The translations under genes and the position numbers were made by a program. Below, in pieces: positions 1 to 8,384 of a stretch of DNA of 12,185 nt. The notes under the pieces were generated by a model that did no database searches, was not told where the DNA came from, and saw only the letters and a program-made list of their open reading frames with translations. Each line of letters begins with the position of its first letter. The first letter of the stretch is position 1. Location: contig JBFHER010000099.1 of NCBI GenBank assembly GCA_041584055.1, positions 1-12,185 on the forward strand, written 5' to 3'. The DNA comes from JBFHER01 sp041584055. GTDB lineage: Bacteria > Bacteroidota > Bacteroidia > Bacteroidales > UBA5342.

Positions 1-1296
1 ACCTCAGGATTGGAGGAAATTGTAATAAACATCGACACGCAAAGTCAACAACAGATCATCGATGGCTTTGGCGGTTGCTTTAATGAAATGGGCTGGGAAG
101 CTTTAAACATGGTGTCACCGGAAGAAAAGATGCAATTGTTAACAGAATTGTTCGATCCTGAAGCCGGCTGTAAATTTAATTTGTGTCGCATGCCCATTGG
201 TGCAAATGATTACGCGGTGGACTGGTATAGTCACAATGAAACACCAGAGGATTTTGAAATGAAAAACTTCACCATTGAACGGGATAGGCAACGGCTTGTG
301 CCATACATCAAGGAAGCACAAAAAATAAATCCCCATATAAGGGTTTGGGCTTCGCCATGGTGCCCTCCTTCCTGGATGAAGCATAATAAACATTATGCAT
401 GCAAGGCAGATCCCAAGGTCAACGATTTAGCACCTGAGCTAAGCTCAACTGAAGAACTGGTTTCCCGCTTTATAACCGAACCGGATTACTTTAAGGCGTA
501 TGCACTCTATTTTTCAAAATTTGTTCAGGCTTATGAGGATGAGGGGATAAAGATTGAGGCAGTGCATGTTCAAAATGAACCAAACTCTGCTCAAAATTTC
601 CCTTCATGTGTATGGAAACCACAGGACCTGGGTATATTTATCGCTGATTACCTTGCACCTCAGTTCGAAGCAGACGGGATTGATGCTGACATTTGGCTGG
701 GTACCATTGAACGCCCACAGATTGAGCGCGTGGATGACGTACTCCAATACAAAAACGTACTGGATATTGTGAAAGGCGTTGGTTTCCAATGGGCCGGCAA
801 AGGCGTCATTCCTGAAGTATACAGGAAATATCCACAAATGCAGTTGATGCAAACGGAAACAGAATGTGGTGATGGATCCAACGATTGGAAAGCAGCCGAA
901 TATACATTTAGCCTGATGAAGCATTACTTTGAACATGGTACAAATGCTTACATGTACTGGAATATAATACTTGATGAAACAGGCAAGAGTCAGTGGGGTT
1001 GGAAACAGAATTCAATGATTTCAGTTGACAGCCGTACAAAATCAATCACCTTCAATCCTGAGTTTTATTTAATGAAGCATCTGAGTGCCTTTGTTCGTAA
1101 GGGATGCGTGAAGTTAGCCGCAACAGACGACACAGAGAATGCGCTTGTTTTTTACGACAATGATAAAAATGAGGTGATTGTTTTTGCATATAATAACAAG
1201 GATAAAAATTGCACACTGAGTTTGAATATCAATACCAAAAAAGTGAACACCGAATTGGATGCCCGTTCATTCAACACCTTTGTTGTCCCCTTGTAA
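1..1296 (+). CDS. GH30 family glycoside hydrolase, 5'-truncated by the window edge
   Basis: A retaining beta-glycosidase of clan GH-A (GH30, the glucosylceramidase-like family). The frame is open from base 1 and 431 residues are visible. The family's opening strand (IDGFGG, residues 20-25 counted from base 1) comes almost at once, so a signal peptide and true start probably lie upstream; the in-frame TTG at 10 is not a credible start. Other motifs are WASPWCPPSWM (116-126), the acid/base in QNEP (E193), the nucleophile in QTETECG (E286 most likely, E288 possible) and YMYWN (317-321). The last roughly 70 residues are the short beta-sandwich that completes GH30 proteins. The family acts on beta-linked glucose, xylose, galactose or fucose, depending on subfamily; I cannot assign the subfamily. 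It ends 14 bases before the next gene, consistent with an operon. The family call is firm; the substrate is unknown. Confidence 0.9.
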   Translation, partial: TSGLEEIVINIDTQSQQQIIDGFGGCFNEMGWEALNMVSPEEKMQLLTELFDPEAGCKFNLCRMPIGANDYAVDWYSHNETPEDFEMKNFTIERDRQRLVPYIKEAQKINPHIRVWASPWCPPSWMKHNKHYACKADPKVNDLAPELSSTEELVSRFITEPDYFKAYALYFSKFVQAYEDEGIKIEAVHVQNEPNSAQNFPSCVWKPQDLGIFIADYLAPQFEADGIDADIWLGTIERPQIERVDDVLQYKNVLDIVKGVGFQWAGKGVIPEVYRKYPQMQLMQTETECGDGSNDWKAAEYTFSLMKHYFEHGTNAYMYWNIILDETGKSQWGWKQNSMISVDSRTKSITFNPEFYLMKHLSAFVRKGCVKLAATDDTENALVFYDNDKNEVIVFAYNNKDKNCTLSLNINTKKVNTELDARSFNTFVVPL

Positions 1297-1310
1297 ATTA
1301 TAAAACATCT

Positions 1311-3155
1311 ATGATGAAAAAAATTTATCTTGTATTGATCATTTCATTCCTCTTGAGTGAATTAAAGGCTACGGAGCGTTCGTGTGCCTTTATTCCTCAG
1401 CCTGAATCGGTGGTGATGAAAGATGGAAGTTTTACGTTTTCAGAAAAAACTAAAGTTTTAATTCCTTCAGTAATAAAAGCGGATTTCAAGGCTTATCTTT
1501 TGGAAAAAATAGAGAACGACACACACATCAAAGTCCAGGTTAACACCGGAAAGAAAGCACCGTCATCAAACTTTATTTTATTCCAATTATCACACGATGA
1601 GTCCATTGCAGATGAAGGTTATAATTTGGATGTCTCGTCCAAAAGAATTGTGATAACAGCCAAAGATTATGCCGGCCTTTTTTACGGTTTTCAAACATTG
1701 AGACAGGCAATCCATGTGAGCTCTGAATGCCATGAAGTACCATGTATGTTTGTAAAGGATCGGCCTCGCTTTGAATGGCGTGGTATGATGTTGGATGTGT
1801 CCCGTCATTTCCTGAGTAAGGAGTTTGTAATGAAGCAGATTGATGTTTTTGCGGCTTACAAGATGAATAAAATGCATTGGCATTTGACTGACGATCAGGG
1901 GTGGCGAATTGAAATCGACAGGTATCCAAATTTAACAAAAAAAGGAGCGTGGCGTGCTGATAGAACAGGAATTCACTGGTGGCAGAGGGAACTCGCAACG
2001 GCAGAAGAACCTAAAACCGTTGGCGGATTTTATACAAAAGATGATATCCGGGAAGTCATAGAATATGCCCGCATACGCAACGTGGAAATCATTCCGGAAA
2101 TTGATGTGCCGGGACATAGCAAAGCACTGATTGCCTCGTATCCTTTTCTGTGCTGCGTCGATTCGGCTAACTTTGAGGTCGCTACGGGTGGCAAGGCCCC
2201 CGACAATGCCCTCTGTGCAGGGAAAGAAACAACATATGAGTTTCTTGAAAATGTAATTGCAGAGGTCGCAAATTTATTCCCTTCAAAATACCTTCATATT
2301 GGCGGCGATGAGTGCAATAAGAAAAACTGGAAAGAATGTGAGCTTTGTCAAAGGGTAATCAAGGAAAACAATCTTAAAGATGAAGAAGAACTGCAAAGCC
2401 ATTTTATTCAACGCGTCAACAAACTGGTTACATCCAAAGGGAAAATCATGATTGGATGGGATGAAATCCTCAGTGGGAAAGGTGCAGCCGGAGCAACAAT
2501 CATGGCGTGGAGAAGAGGCAGACATACGCCTGAAGTGGATGCACCAAAAGGTGGTTACCCTACAATCATGGCTGATTATCAACATTCGTATATCAGTCAG
2601 GTACAGGGACCAACAGCTATGGAGCCGGAAGGTCCTAATGTTGTTCTTCCATTGTGGAAGGTATACAGTTACGAACCCATTCCTGAGGCACTGACCACCG
2701 AAGAAGCAAAATTGGTAAAAGGAACCGAGGCATGTTTGTGGGGTGAATTTACCCCAACAGAGGCACATAGCGAATACATGCTTTACCCTCGTGCACTTGC
2801 CAATGCCGAAGTGGCATGGAGCCAGGCCAGCAACAAAGATTGGGCGAGATTTCAATCAGCTTTGGAACTGCACTTCGCACAACTCGATCGTGATAAAATA
2901 AACTACTCAACCAGCATGTATACTATATATGCACCCTTTGCCATCGACCAGTTACACAATAAGGCAATCGTGTACCTTGAAACAGAAATGATGGGCTACG
3001 ATATTTATTATACGCTGAACGGCGATGCCCCTTCTGTAAGGGCACAAAAATATGAGGGCGTATTTAAGACAAATCCCGGAAATTTACTGAAAGCTGGTTT
3101 ATTTGATAAAGAAGGTAATTTATTAGGCAGAATCACAGAAGTAAGACTAAAATAA
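1311..3155 (+). CDS. GH20 beta-N-acetylhexosaminidase, secreted
   Basis: Removes terminal beta-linked GlcNAc or GalNAc by substrate-assisted catalysis. The 614-residue protein starts at ATG 1311 (or 1314). An in-frame ATG at 1209 is rejected because it overlaps the previous gene and would bury the signal peptide. Residues 1-20 form a Sec signal with likely cleavage after LKA (A20). An alpha/beta GH20b-type domain follows (about 25-145), then the TIM barrel from about 150 (WRGMMLDVSRHF). Visible motifs are HWHLTDDQGW (189-198), PEIDVPGH (262-269) and HIGGDE (329-334), with catalytic pair D333-E334, plus aromatic WGEF at 477-480. The C-terminus (about 550-614, DIYYTLNG) resembles the chitobiase/hexosaminidase C-terminal beta domain. 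A CxxC (C343, C346) follows the active site and recurs in the second GH20 at 10870. It is 13 bases from a sulfatase, suggesting sequential attack on sulfated HexNAc (inference). Linkage and GlcNAc versus GalNAc preference are not readable. Confidence 0.95.
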   Translation: MMKKIYLVLIISFLLSELKATERSCAFIPQPESVVMKDGSFTFSEKTKVLIPSVIKADFKAYLLEKIENDTHIKVQVNTGKKAPSSNFILFQLSHDESIADEGYNLDVSSKRIVITAKDYAGLFYGFQTLRQAIHVSSECHEVPCMFVKDRPRFEWRGMMLDVSRHFLSKEFVMKQIDVFAAYKMNKMHWHLTDDQGWRIEIDRYPNLTKKGAWRADRTGIHWWQRELATAEEPKTVGGFYTKDDIREVIEYARIRNVEIIPEIDVPGHSKALIASYPFLCCVDSANFEVATGGKAPDNALCAGKETTYEFLENVIAEVANLFPSKYLHIGGDECNKKNWKECELCQRVIKENNLKDEEELQSHFIQRVNKLVTSKGKIMIGWDEILSGKGAAGATIMAWRRGRHTPEVDAPKGGYPTIMADYQHSYISQVQGPTAMEPEGPNVVLPLWKVYSYEPIPEALTTEEAKLVKGTEACLWGEFTPTEAHSEYMLYPRALANAEVAWSQASNKDWARFQSALELHFAQLDRDKINYSTSMYTIYAPFAIDQLHNKAIVYLETEMMGYDIYYTLNGDAPSVRAQKYEGVFKTNPGNLLKAGLFDKEGNLLGRITEVRLK

Positions 3156-3160
3156 AAGGA
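3156..3160 (+). promoter_or_regulatory. Possible Shine-Dalgarno-like AAGGA before the sulfatase
   Basis: AAGGA sits 8 bases before ATG 3169, directly after the stop of the upstream GH20. The other leaders in this window are A/T-rich and lack a clear equivalent, as is usual in Bacteroidota, so this may be chance. It supports ATG 3169 as the start. Confidence 0.3.
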
Positions 3161-3168
3161 TTCAAAAG

Positions 3169-4656
3169 ATGAGGTTTCAAACAAACGTAATAATTTTAAC
3201 AATCTGGGCCCTTTCAGCGCTCTCCTGTACACAGAATCATGCCAAAAAGTTGCCCAATATAGTGTACATCATATGCGATGATTTGGGCTATGGCGATGTA
3301 CAATGTCTCAATCCGGAGAGAGGCAAAATTCTGACGCCCCAAATGGATAAAATCGCCTCTCAGGGGATGACATTTTTTGATGCCCACTCCGGTTCATCTG
3401 TATGTACGCCAACCAGGTATGGCATACTCACCGGAAGATATGCATGGCGCTCACGCTTGCAACAAGGTGTGCTGGGGGGAAGTCAGGAATTTGAGCCTTT
3501 GATTGCCGAAGATCAGTTAACTGTGCCAGCGCTGTTGAAAAAGGCGGGATACCACACAGCTGCCATGGGCAAATGGCATTTGGGCTTTGCTGTTACAGAC
3601 CAAAAAGGAAATCAGGTAGATGTGTATCAGGGGAAAAAAAGACCCGGTCCTGCACCCGTTGGATCAAAAATTCCTAACGGACCTATAAGCCGTGGCTTTG
3701 ATACCTATCTGGGATTTCATCATTCTGCATCCATGGAAACTGTAATTAAAGATGATGAAGTAATTGATAATATGCCAAGCATCAGGATGCTGCAATTTCT
3801 GGGTGATCATGCAAGTAAGTATATCGAAGAAAAATCAAAAGGCAATGAACCATTCTTTCTTTACCTGGCACTGAACTCCCCGCATTCTCCGGTTGTTCCG
3901 TCCGAAGAATGGCAGGGCAAGAGTGGAATGGGCGACTATGGCGACTTTGTTATGGAAACCGATCATGTGGTAGGGCGTGTTATGGATGCGCTTGAGAAGA
4001 GCGGTATCGCGGAAAATACATTGGTGTTTTTTACAAGCGATAATGGATGCTCTTATCCTGCTGCAAAAGGTGACAGGCTTGAAAAAGAATATGGTCATTT
4101 TGCCAGTGCTCAGTACCGTGGTTCAAAATCGGATATCTGGGAAGGCGGACATAGAGTCCCTTTTATGGTTAGGTGGCCTGGAATGATAGAGGCCGGATCT
4201 AAAAATAATAGACTCATTTGTTTAACCAGTTTAATGGCAACCTGTGCCGAAATCACAGGAATTGATGTTCCTGACAATGAGGGTGAAGATTCTTACAGCA
4301 TCCTACCGCTGTTGAAGGATAGGAATTCAGAAAGTCCGTACAAAACCGTGATCCACCATTCAATTAATGGTAAATTTTCAATTCGAAAAGGAAAATGGAA
4401 ACTTGAACTGTGCCCCGGATCCGGAGGATGGACTTCTCCCAACGATAAACAGGCACGTACGCAGGAATTGCCAGAGATTCAGCTTTATGACCTCGAAGAG
4501 GATGAGGCAGAGCAAAACAATGTTTACAAGCAACATCCAGCGATTGTTGAAGCACTTGCTGCTGAACTGGAAGTGATCGTCAGGAACGGTCGTTCAACCC
4601 CGGGTGAAATCCAGGGGAATGATGTGTCGGTTGACATTTATAAAATGGATAAATAA
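3169..4656 (+). CDS. S1-family (Cys-type) sulfatase, probable lipoprotein
   Basis: Hydrolyses sulfate esters, presumably on a sugar, in the periplasm or at the cell surface. It is 495 residues, the usual length for S1 arylsulfatase-A-like enzymes. The start has a hydrophobic signal ending in ALSC, so C20 may be lipidated, though the lipobox is imperfect. The signature CTPTR (79-83) within SVCTPTRYGILTGR places C79 as the residue converted to formylglycine; a Cys-type site in an anaerobe needs an anSME radical-SAM maturase, which is not in the window. Metal and active-site elements: D37-D38 (CDDLGYGD), GKWHLG (134-139), NSPHSP (236-241), SDNG (290-293). The C-terminal subdomain contains IRKGKWKLE (405-413) and LYDLEEDEAE. 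The RYAWRSRL-type sequence after the signature recalls carbohydrate sulfatases of Bacteroidota, but I cannot fix the S1 subfamily or the sulfate position. It sits between a GH20 and a GH92, 13 and 11 bases away, so co-transcription is likely. Confidence 0.95.
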   Translation: MRFQTNVIILTIWALSALSCTQNHAKKLPNIVYIICDDLGYGDVQCLNPERGKILTPQMDKIASQGMTFFDAHSGSSVCTPTRYGILTGRYAWRSRLQQGVLGGSQEFEPLIAEDQLTVPALLKKAGYHTAAMGKWHLGFAVTDQKGNQVDVYQGKKRPGPAPVGSKIPNGPISRGFDTYLGFHHSASMETVIKDDEVIDNMPSIRMLQFLGDHASKYIEEKSKGNEPFFLYLALNSPHSPVVPSEEWQGKSGMGDYGDFVMETDHVVGRVMDALEKSGIAENTLVFFTSDNGCSYPAAKGDRLEKEYGHFASAQYRGSKSDIWEGGHRVPFMVRWPGMIEAGSKNNRLICLTSLMATCAEITGIDVPDNEGEDSYSILPLLKDRNSESPYKTVIHHSINGKFSIRKGKWKLELCPGSGGWTSPNDKQARTQELPEIQLYDLEEDEAEQNNVYKQHPAIVEALAAELEVIVRNGRSTPGEIQGNDVSVDIYKMDK

Positions 4657-4667
4657 AACCATCGGCC

Positions 4668-6968
4668 ATGGGACAGGGAAAAAAAATAAATTACTGGTGT
4701 TATGGATTAATTGGTTTGCTCTTTGCTGCTTGTGCTCAACAGGAAGTGAAAGAAGCAGTGGATTACATAGATCCAATTATTGGCGCTGTTACCTATGGAA
4801 AAAAAACGAGAGATGCGCATGGTTTCGGGAAAACATTTCCCGGTGCTGCAACACCCTTTGGCCTGGTGCAATTGAGCCCGGATACCTATACCGGAGGCGA
4901 TAATGGAAGCGGTTATTCCTACGAACACCCAACACTGGAAGGTTTTAGTTTTACCCACATGAGTGGTGTGGGCTGGTTTGGTGATTTGGGTAATTTTTTG
5001 GTTACCCCAACGGTGGGAGATCTAATTACAAACCGGGGTGTTCCGGAAGATCCGGAGAATGGTTACCGTTCTCGTTATTCACATGAAACGGAAGTTACAA
5101 AAGCTGGGTACTATGCTGTTACAATGGATGATTATCAGGTAAGGGTCGAACTCACGGCAGCTCCACGAAGCGGAATCATTCGCTTTACCTATCCTAAAAG
5201 CGATCGTTCCCGGATTCAAATTGATTTGTCCAGAAGAGTAGGCGGTACATCCACCGAACAATATGTGAAAGTAGAAAACGAGCATACCATCTCCGGTTGG
5301 ATGAAGTGTCCACCCGAAGGGGGCGGATGGGGAGCAGGTCAGGGGAATGCAGATTATGTAGTGTACTTCTGGTGTGAGTTCAATAAACCACTTAAGGACT
5401 ATGGTGTTTGGAGTGCAGATATTCCGGAAGAAGGAAGGAAGATGCGGCACATCCGGCAGGATGCCTATCAACAAGCCGTTAAAAATGCCCCTCTTTTTAA
5501 AAATGCAAAGGAAAAACACGGCAAACACCTGGGCTTTTATACAAATTTTGAGACCAGAGAAGGCGAGCAGGTGCTGATGAAAAGTGGAATTTCCTTTGTA
5601 AGCATCGAGGGCGCAAGAGAAAACCTACAGCACGATATCGATCACTGGGACTTCGATAAAGTACGGTTGCAGGCCCGTAACTTATGGCGCGATGCCATTA
5701 AAAATGTGAAGGTGTCGGGGGGAAGCGAAACGGAAAAAACAATATTCTATACTGCGCTCTATCATACAATGATTGATCCCCGTACTTTCTCAGATGTCAA
5801 TGGGAATTATGTAGGTGCGGATAAAAAAGTGCATCAAACGGACGGATTTACCTATCGTTCTATTTTTAGCGGTTGGGATGTATTTCGCTCTCAGTTTCCT
5901 TTGCAAACAATCATTAACCCTTCATTGGTTAACGATGAAATCAACTCCCTTCTGCAAATGGCTGAGTTCAGTGGGAGAAAATACCTGCCACGATGGGAAA
6001 TGCTGAATGCCTATTCCGGATGTATGCTGGGAAATCCTGCTGTATCGGTGATCGTGGATGCCTATCAAAAGGGCATCAGAAACTACGCTGTTGAAAAGGC
6101 TTTCGACTATTGTAAAAATACAGTTGATACCTTTAGTAACGAACCCCTTGGCTACAGTCCTAAAAAAGTTTCAATGACCCTTGAATATGCTTATTCAGAT
6201 TGGTGTATGGGAACCTTTGCTGAGGCTTTGGATAAACCGCATATTGCCAGCGAATATTTTAGGCGTTCAAAAAATTACAGTGAGATATGGAATGACGAAG
6301 TGAAATGGTTCCGCGCCAGAACAGCTGATGGTGAATGGACAGAATGGAAGGGGAAGACGGTGCATGGTCAGGGTTGCATCGAAAGTAATCCATTTCAGCA
6401 GGGGTGGTTTGTTCCCCACGATTTAGAAGGTTTAAAGGCCCTTATGGGTGGAGAAAATGCCTACAGAGATTCCTTGATAACTTTTTTTGAAAATACCCCT
6501 GGAGACTTTCTGTGGAACAATTATTACAACCATGCAAATGAGCCCGTGCATCATGTCCCGTTTATGCTGAATACTGCTGGAGTGCCTCATTTAACCCAAA
6601 AGTGGACCCGCAGAATCTGCAGTGAAGCATATGGAACTGGTGCCTACGGACTGTGTGGAAACGAAGATGTTGGGCAAATGTCTGCATGGTATGTTTTAAC
6701 GGCCATGGGAATTCACCCAATTTGTCCGGGTGATAATAAATATCAGATTACCAGCCCCGTTTTTAATCGGGTGGAAATCAATCTGGATGAAACGTATTAT
6801 AACGGCAATAAATTCATCATTGAAGCAAAAAATAATTCACCTGAGAATGTATATATCCAATCCATGAAACTAAATGGAAAAGAATTGGATCGGTTCTGGC
6901 TGATGCATCATGAAATAGTTGCAGGAGGCGTATTGGAAATGGAAATGGGCGCCGAACCAAAACTTTAA
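4668..6968 (+). CDS. GH92 alpha-mannosidase-like glycoside hydrolase, probable lipoprotein
   Basis: GH92 enzymes are Ca-dependent inverting exo-alpha-mannosidases that trim mannose from N-glycans, mannan or related structures. At 766 residues it has full family length. The N-terminus carries a hydrophobic stretch ending FAAC, with C22 as likely lipidation site; the ATG at 4668 lies 11 bases after the sulfatase stop. An N-terminal beta-sandwich (about 30-300; FPGAATPFGLVQLSPD at 57-72) is followed by an (alpha/alpha)6 barrel. Visible barrel motifs are SGWDVFRSQFPL (401-412), LEYAYSDWCMG (505-515), ANEPVHH (623-629) and GNEDVGQMSAWY (664-675), which carries the candidate general base acidic pair. 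The probable general acid is E572 in IESNPFQQGWFVPHD, unlike the TEGNAWQ form of many characterised alpha-1,2-mannosidases, so linkage or leaving-group preference may differ. Two A8 runs (4679-4686, 4799-4806) lie near the 5' end. The family is firm, the specificity open. Confidence 0.94.
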   Translation: MGQGKKINYWCYGLIGLLFAACAQQEVKEAVDYIDPIIGAVTYGKKTRDAHGFGKTFPGAATPFGLVQLSPDTYTGGDNGSGYSYEHPTLEGFSFTHMSGVGWFGDLGNFLVTPTVGDLITNRGVPEDPENGYRSRYSHETEVTKAGYYAVTMDDYQVRVELTAAPRSGIIRFTYPKSDRSRIQIDLSRRVGGTSTEQYVKVENEHTISGWMKCPPEGGGWGAGQGNADYVVYFWCEFNKPLKDYGVWSADIPEEGRKMRHIRQDAYQQAVKNAPLFKNAKEKHGKHLGFYTNFETREGEQVLMKSGISFVSIEGARENLQHDIDHWDFDKVRLQARNLWRDAIKNVKVSGGSETEKTIFYTALYHTMIDPRTFSDVNGNYVGADKKVHQTDGFTYRSIFSGWDVFRSQFPLQTIINPSLVNDEINSLLQMAEFSGRKYLPRWEMLNAYSGCMLGNPAVSVIVDAYQKGIRNYAVEKAFDYCKNTVDTFSNEPLGYSPKKVSMTLEYAYSDWCMGTFAEALDKPHIASEYFRRSKNYSEIWNDEVKWFRARTADGEWTEWKGKTVHGQGCIESNPFQQGWFVPHDLEGLKALMGGENAYRDSLITFFENTPGDFLWNNYYNHANEPVHHVPFMLNTAGVPHLTQKWTRRICSEAYGTGAYGLCGNEDVGQMSAWYVLTAMGIHPICPGDNKYQITSPVFNRVEINLDETYYNGNKFIIEAKNNSPENVYIQSMKLNGKELDRFWLMHHEIVAGGVLEMEMGAEPKL

Positions 6969-7010
6969 CTCTGATTGAAAGAATAAAATAAAAACATAAA
7001 AATTAAAAGC

Positions 7011-8321
7011 ATGAAGAAATCAATTTTTATCGCATTTTTCTTAGTGATTGGCCTTGGAGTACAGGCGCAGCAATATGCTTTCCCCATGGACGAGTATACG
7101 CCAACAGAAGGAAATCTTGAAGCCCGTAAAGCGTTTCAGGACATGAAATTCGGGATGTTTATCCACTGGGGTATATACAGCATACTTGGTGATGGCGAAT
7201 GGGTTATGTTGAATCAGCGTATTCCTTATGATAAATACAGCCGTTTGGCTACTTTTTTTAATCCCCTTGATTTTGATGCCAAAGAATGGGTGCAAATAGC
7301 AAAATCTGCCGGAATGAAGTACATCACTATAACATCGCGTCACCACGATAGTTTCAGTATGTTCGACACGGAAGCTTCTGATTACAATATTGTGGATGCA
7401 ACCCCTTATGGAAAAGACCCACTGAAAGCCCTCGCGGAAGAATGTAAAAAGGAAGGGATAAAACTTAATTTTTACTACTCCCTTTTGGACTGGGCCCGGG
7501 ATGATTATGGATTTGGAAAGAAAATCGTAGATGGAAAACCCGTGGATGCTGATTGGGATAGCTACATCGCATTTATGAAGAAACAATTGACTGAATTGCT
7601 GACAAACTACGGCGAGATTGGTTGCATCTGGTTCGATGGTCATTGGGAACGTAAAACGGTGGATTGGCGCTACAACGAAATTTATAAATTAATCCATGAA
7701 TTAAGTCCAGCCACATTGATTGCGAACAATCACCACCTTCAACCAATTCCCGGTGAAGATATTCAAACATTTGAACGCGACCTTCCTGGTGAAAATATGG
7801 GAGGCTACAGTGCAGGTGTAAAAGTAAGTGAGTTGCCTTTGGAGTCTTGTGCGACCATGGCTAAGTTTTGGGGCTTTGGATTAAATGATAAGAGTTTTAA
7901 ATCCACCAAACAAATTATTCATTTTCTGGTAAAAGCTGCAGGTAAGAACGGGAACTTATTGTTAAATGTTGGTCCCATGCCAAATGGTGAAATTCAACCA
8001 GAGTTTGTAGAAACTCTTGGAGAGATTGGGGAATGGACTTCCAGATTTGGCGAGTCAATTTATGGAACACGTGGTCAGGTAACCGGCTCTCAGGAATGGG
8101 GAACCATCACCTCAAAAGGGAAAACACTTTATGTTCATGTACTAAATCCGCCAACAGAGAATTACATCTTCATTAAAGCGCTGGATCAGAAAGTCACTTC
8201 AGCCCAAACCTTCGATGGGAAGAAAATCAGGTTTAAGCAAATAAGCGAAGGGGTCTTTCTTTATCCCGATGAAATTGACCCTGATGCGGTGGATACCATC
8301 TTTAAGTTGCAGGTTAGATAA
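7011..8321 (+). CDS. GH29 alpha-L-fucosidase, secreted
   Basis: Retaining exo-alpha-L-fucosidase that removes terminal fucose. It is 436 residues with a Sec signal (1-19, VQA|QQ), a typical periplasmic or secreted form without a lipobox. The TIM barrel begins with KFGMFIHWGIYS (46-57), followed by GEWVM (62-66), RHHDSFSMFD (110-119), where most relatives have KHHDGF, and IGCIWFDGHW (203-212), whose D209 is the nucleophile. The acid/base is not certain: candidates are E255 (QTFER) and E278 (LESCATM, aligned by eye with the WExCxT region). GKNGNLLLNVGP (311-322) closes the barrel; about 350-436 is a C-terminal beta-sandwich (VHVLNPP at 375-381). The leader of 42 bases is A-rich with no Shine-Dalgarno or promoter motif that I can see. 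Its role here would be to strip fucose caps before the hexosaminidases and mannosidase act (inference). Linkage (1,2; 1,3/4; 1,6) cannot be read. Confidence 0.95.
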   Translation: MKKSIFIAFFLVIGLGVQAQQYAFPMDEYTPTEGNLEARKAFQDMKFGMFIHWGIYSILGDGEWVMLNQRIPYDKYSRLATFFNPLDFDAKEWVQIAKSAGMKYITITSRHHDSFSMFDTEASDYNIVDATPYGKDPLKALAEECKKEGIKLNFYYSLLDWARDDYGFGKKIVDGKPVDADWDSYIAFMKKQLTELLTNYGEIGCIWFDGHWERKTVDWRYNEIYKLIHELSPATLIANNHHLQPIPGEDIQTFERDLPGENMGGYSAGVKVSELPLESCATMAKFWGFGLNDKSFKSTKQIIHFLVKAAGKNGNLLLNVGPMPNGEIQPEFVETLGEIGEWTSRFGESIYGTRGQVTGSQEWGTITSKGKTLYVHVLNPPTENYIFIKALDQKVTSAQTFDGKKIRFKQISEGVFLYPDEIDPDAVDTIFKLQVR

Positions 8322-8384
8322 GTTAATGTATAACAGATTAATAGAGAAGTGTATCTCAGTTTAAATTAAATAAGACAATTCCAA
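8322..8384 (+). other. Longest intergenic gap (63 bases); no defined signal
   Basis: This A/T-rich spacer lies between the fucosidase and the serine hydrolase. I see only weak inverted matches: TTAAT (8323-8327) with ATTAA (8337-8341), and GAGA (8344-8347) with TCTC (8354-8357). There is no U-run terminator and no Bacteroidota -7 box of the TAnnTTTG form. It is the only place in the window where an internal promoter or processing site would have room. Confidence 0.3.

Noticed and set aside
10..12. TTG as the start of the GH30 gene
   Set aside because: The frame stays open to base 1 and the catalytic domain starts at once, leaving no signal peptide; the gene very probably begins upstream.
1209..1310. 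An upstream in-frame ATG that would extend the first GH20 by 34 residues
   Set aside because: It overlaps the GH30 coding region and would put hydrophilic sequence before a clear Sec signal; ATG 1311 gives a normal signal peptide.
2283..2855. A 190-codon open frame on the - strand inside the first GH20
   Set aside because: It is antisense to a gene with intact catalytic motifs, and its translation shows no domain or plausible start context.
4604..4903. A 99-codon + strand frame bridging the sulfatase/GH92 junction
   Set aside because: It runs out of frame with both genes, is rich in Trp/Cys/Arg as shadow frames often are, and has no recognisable content.
7041..7643. A 200-codon open frame on the - strand inside the fucosidase
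   Set aside because: Opposite a well-supported GH29 gene; composition and lack of motifs indicate a shadow frame.
8322..8384. Possible terminator or operator in the 63-base gap
   Set aside because: The inverted matches are only 4-5 bp with no U-tract; too weak to call either element.
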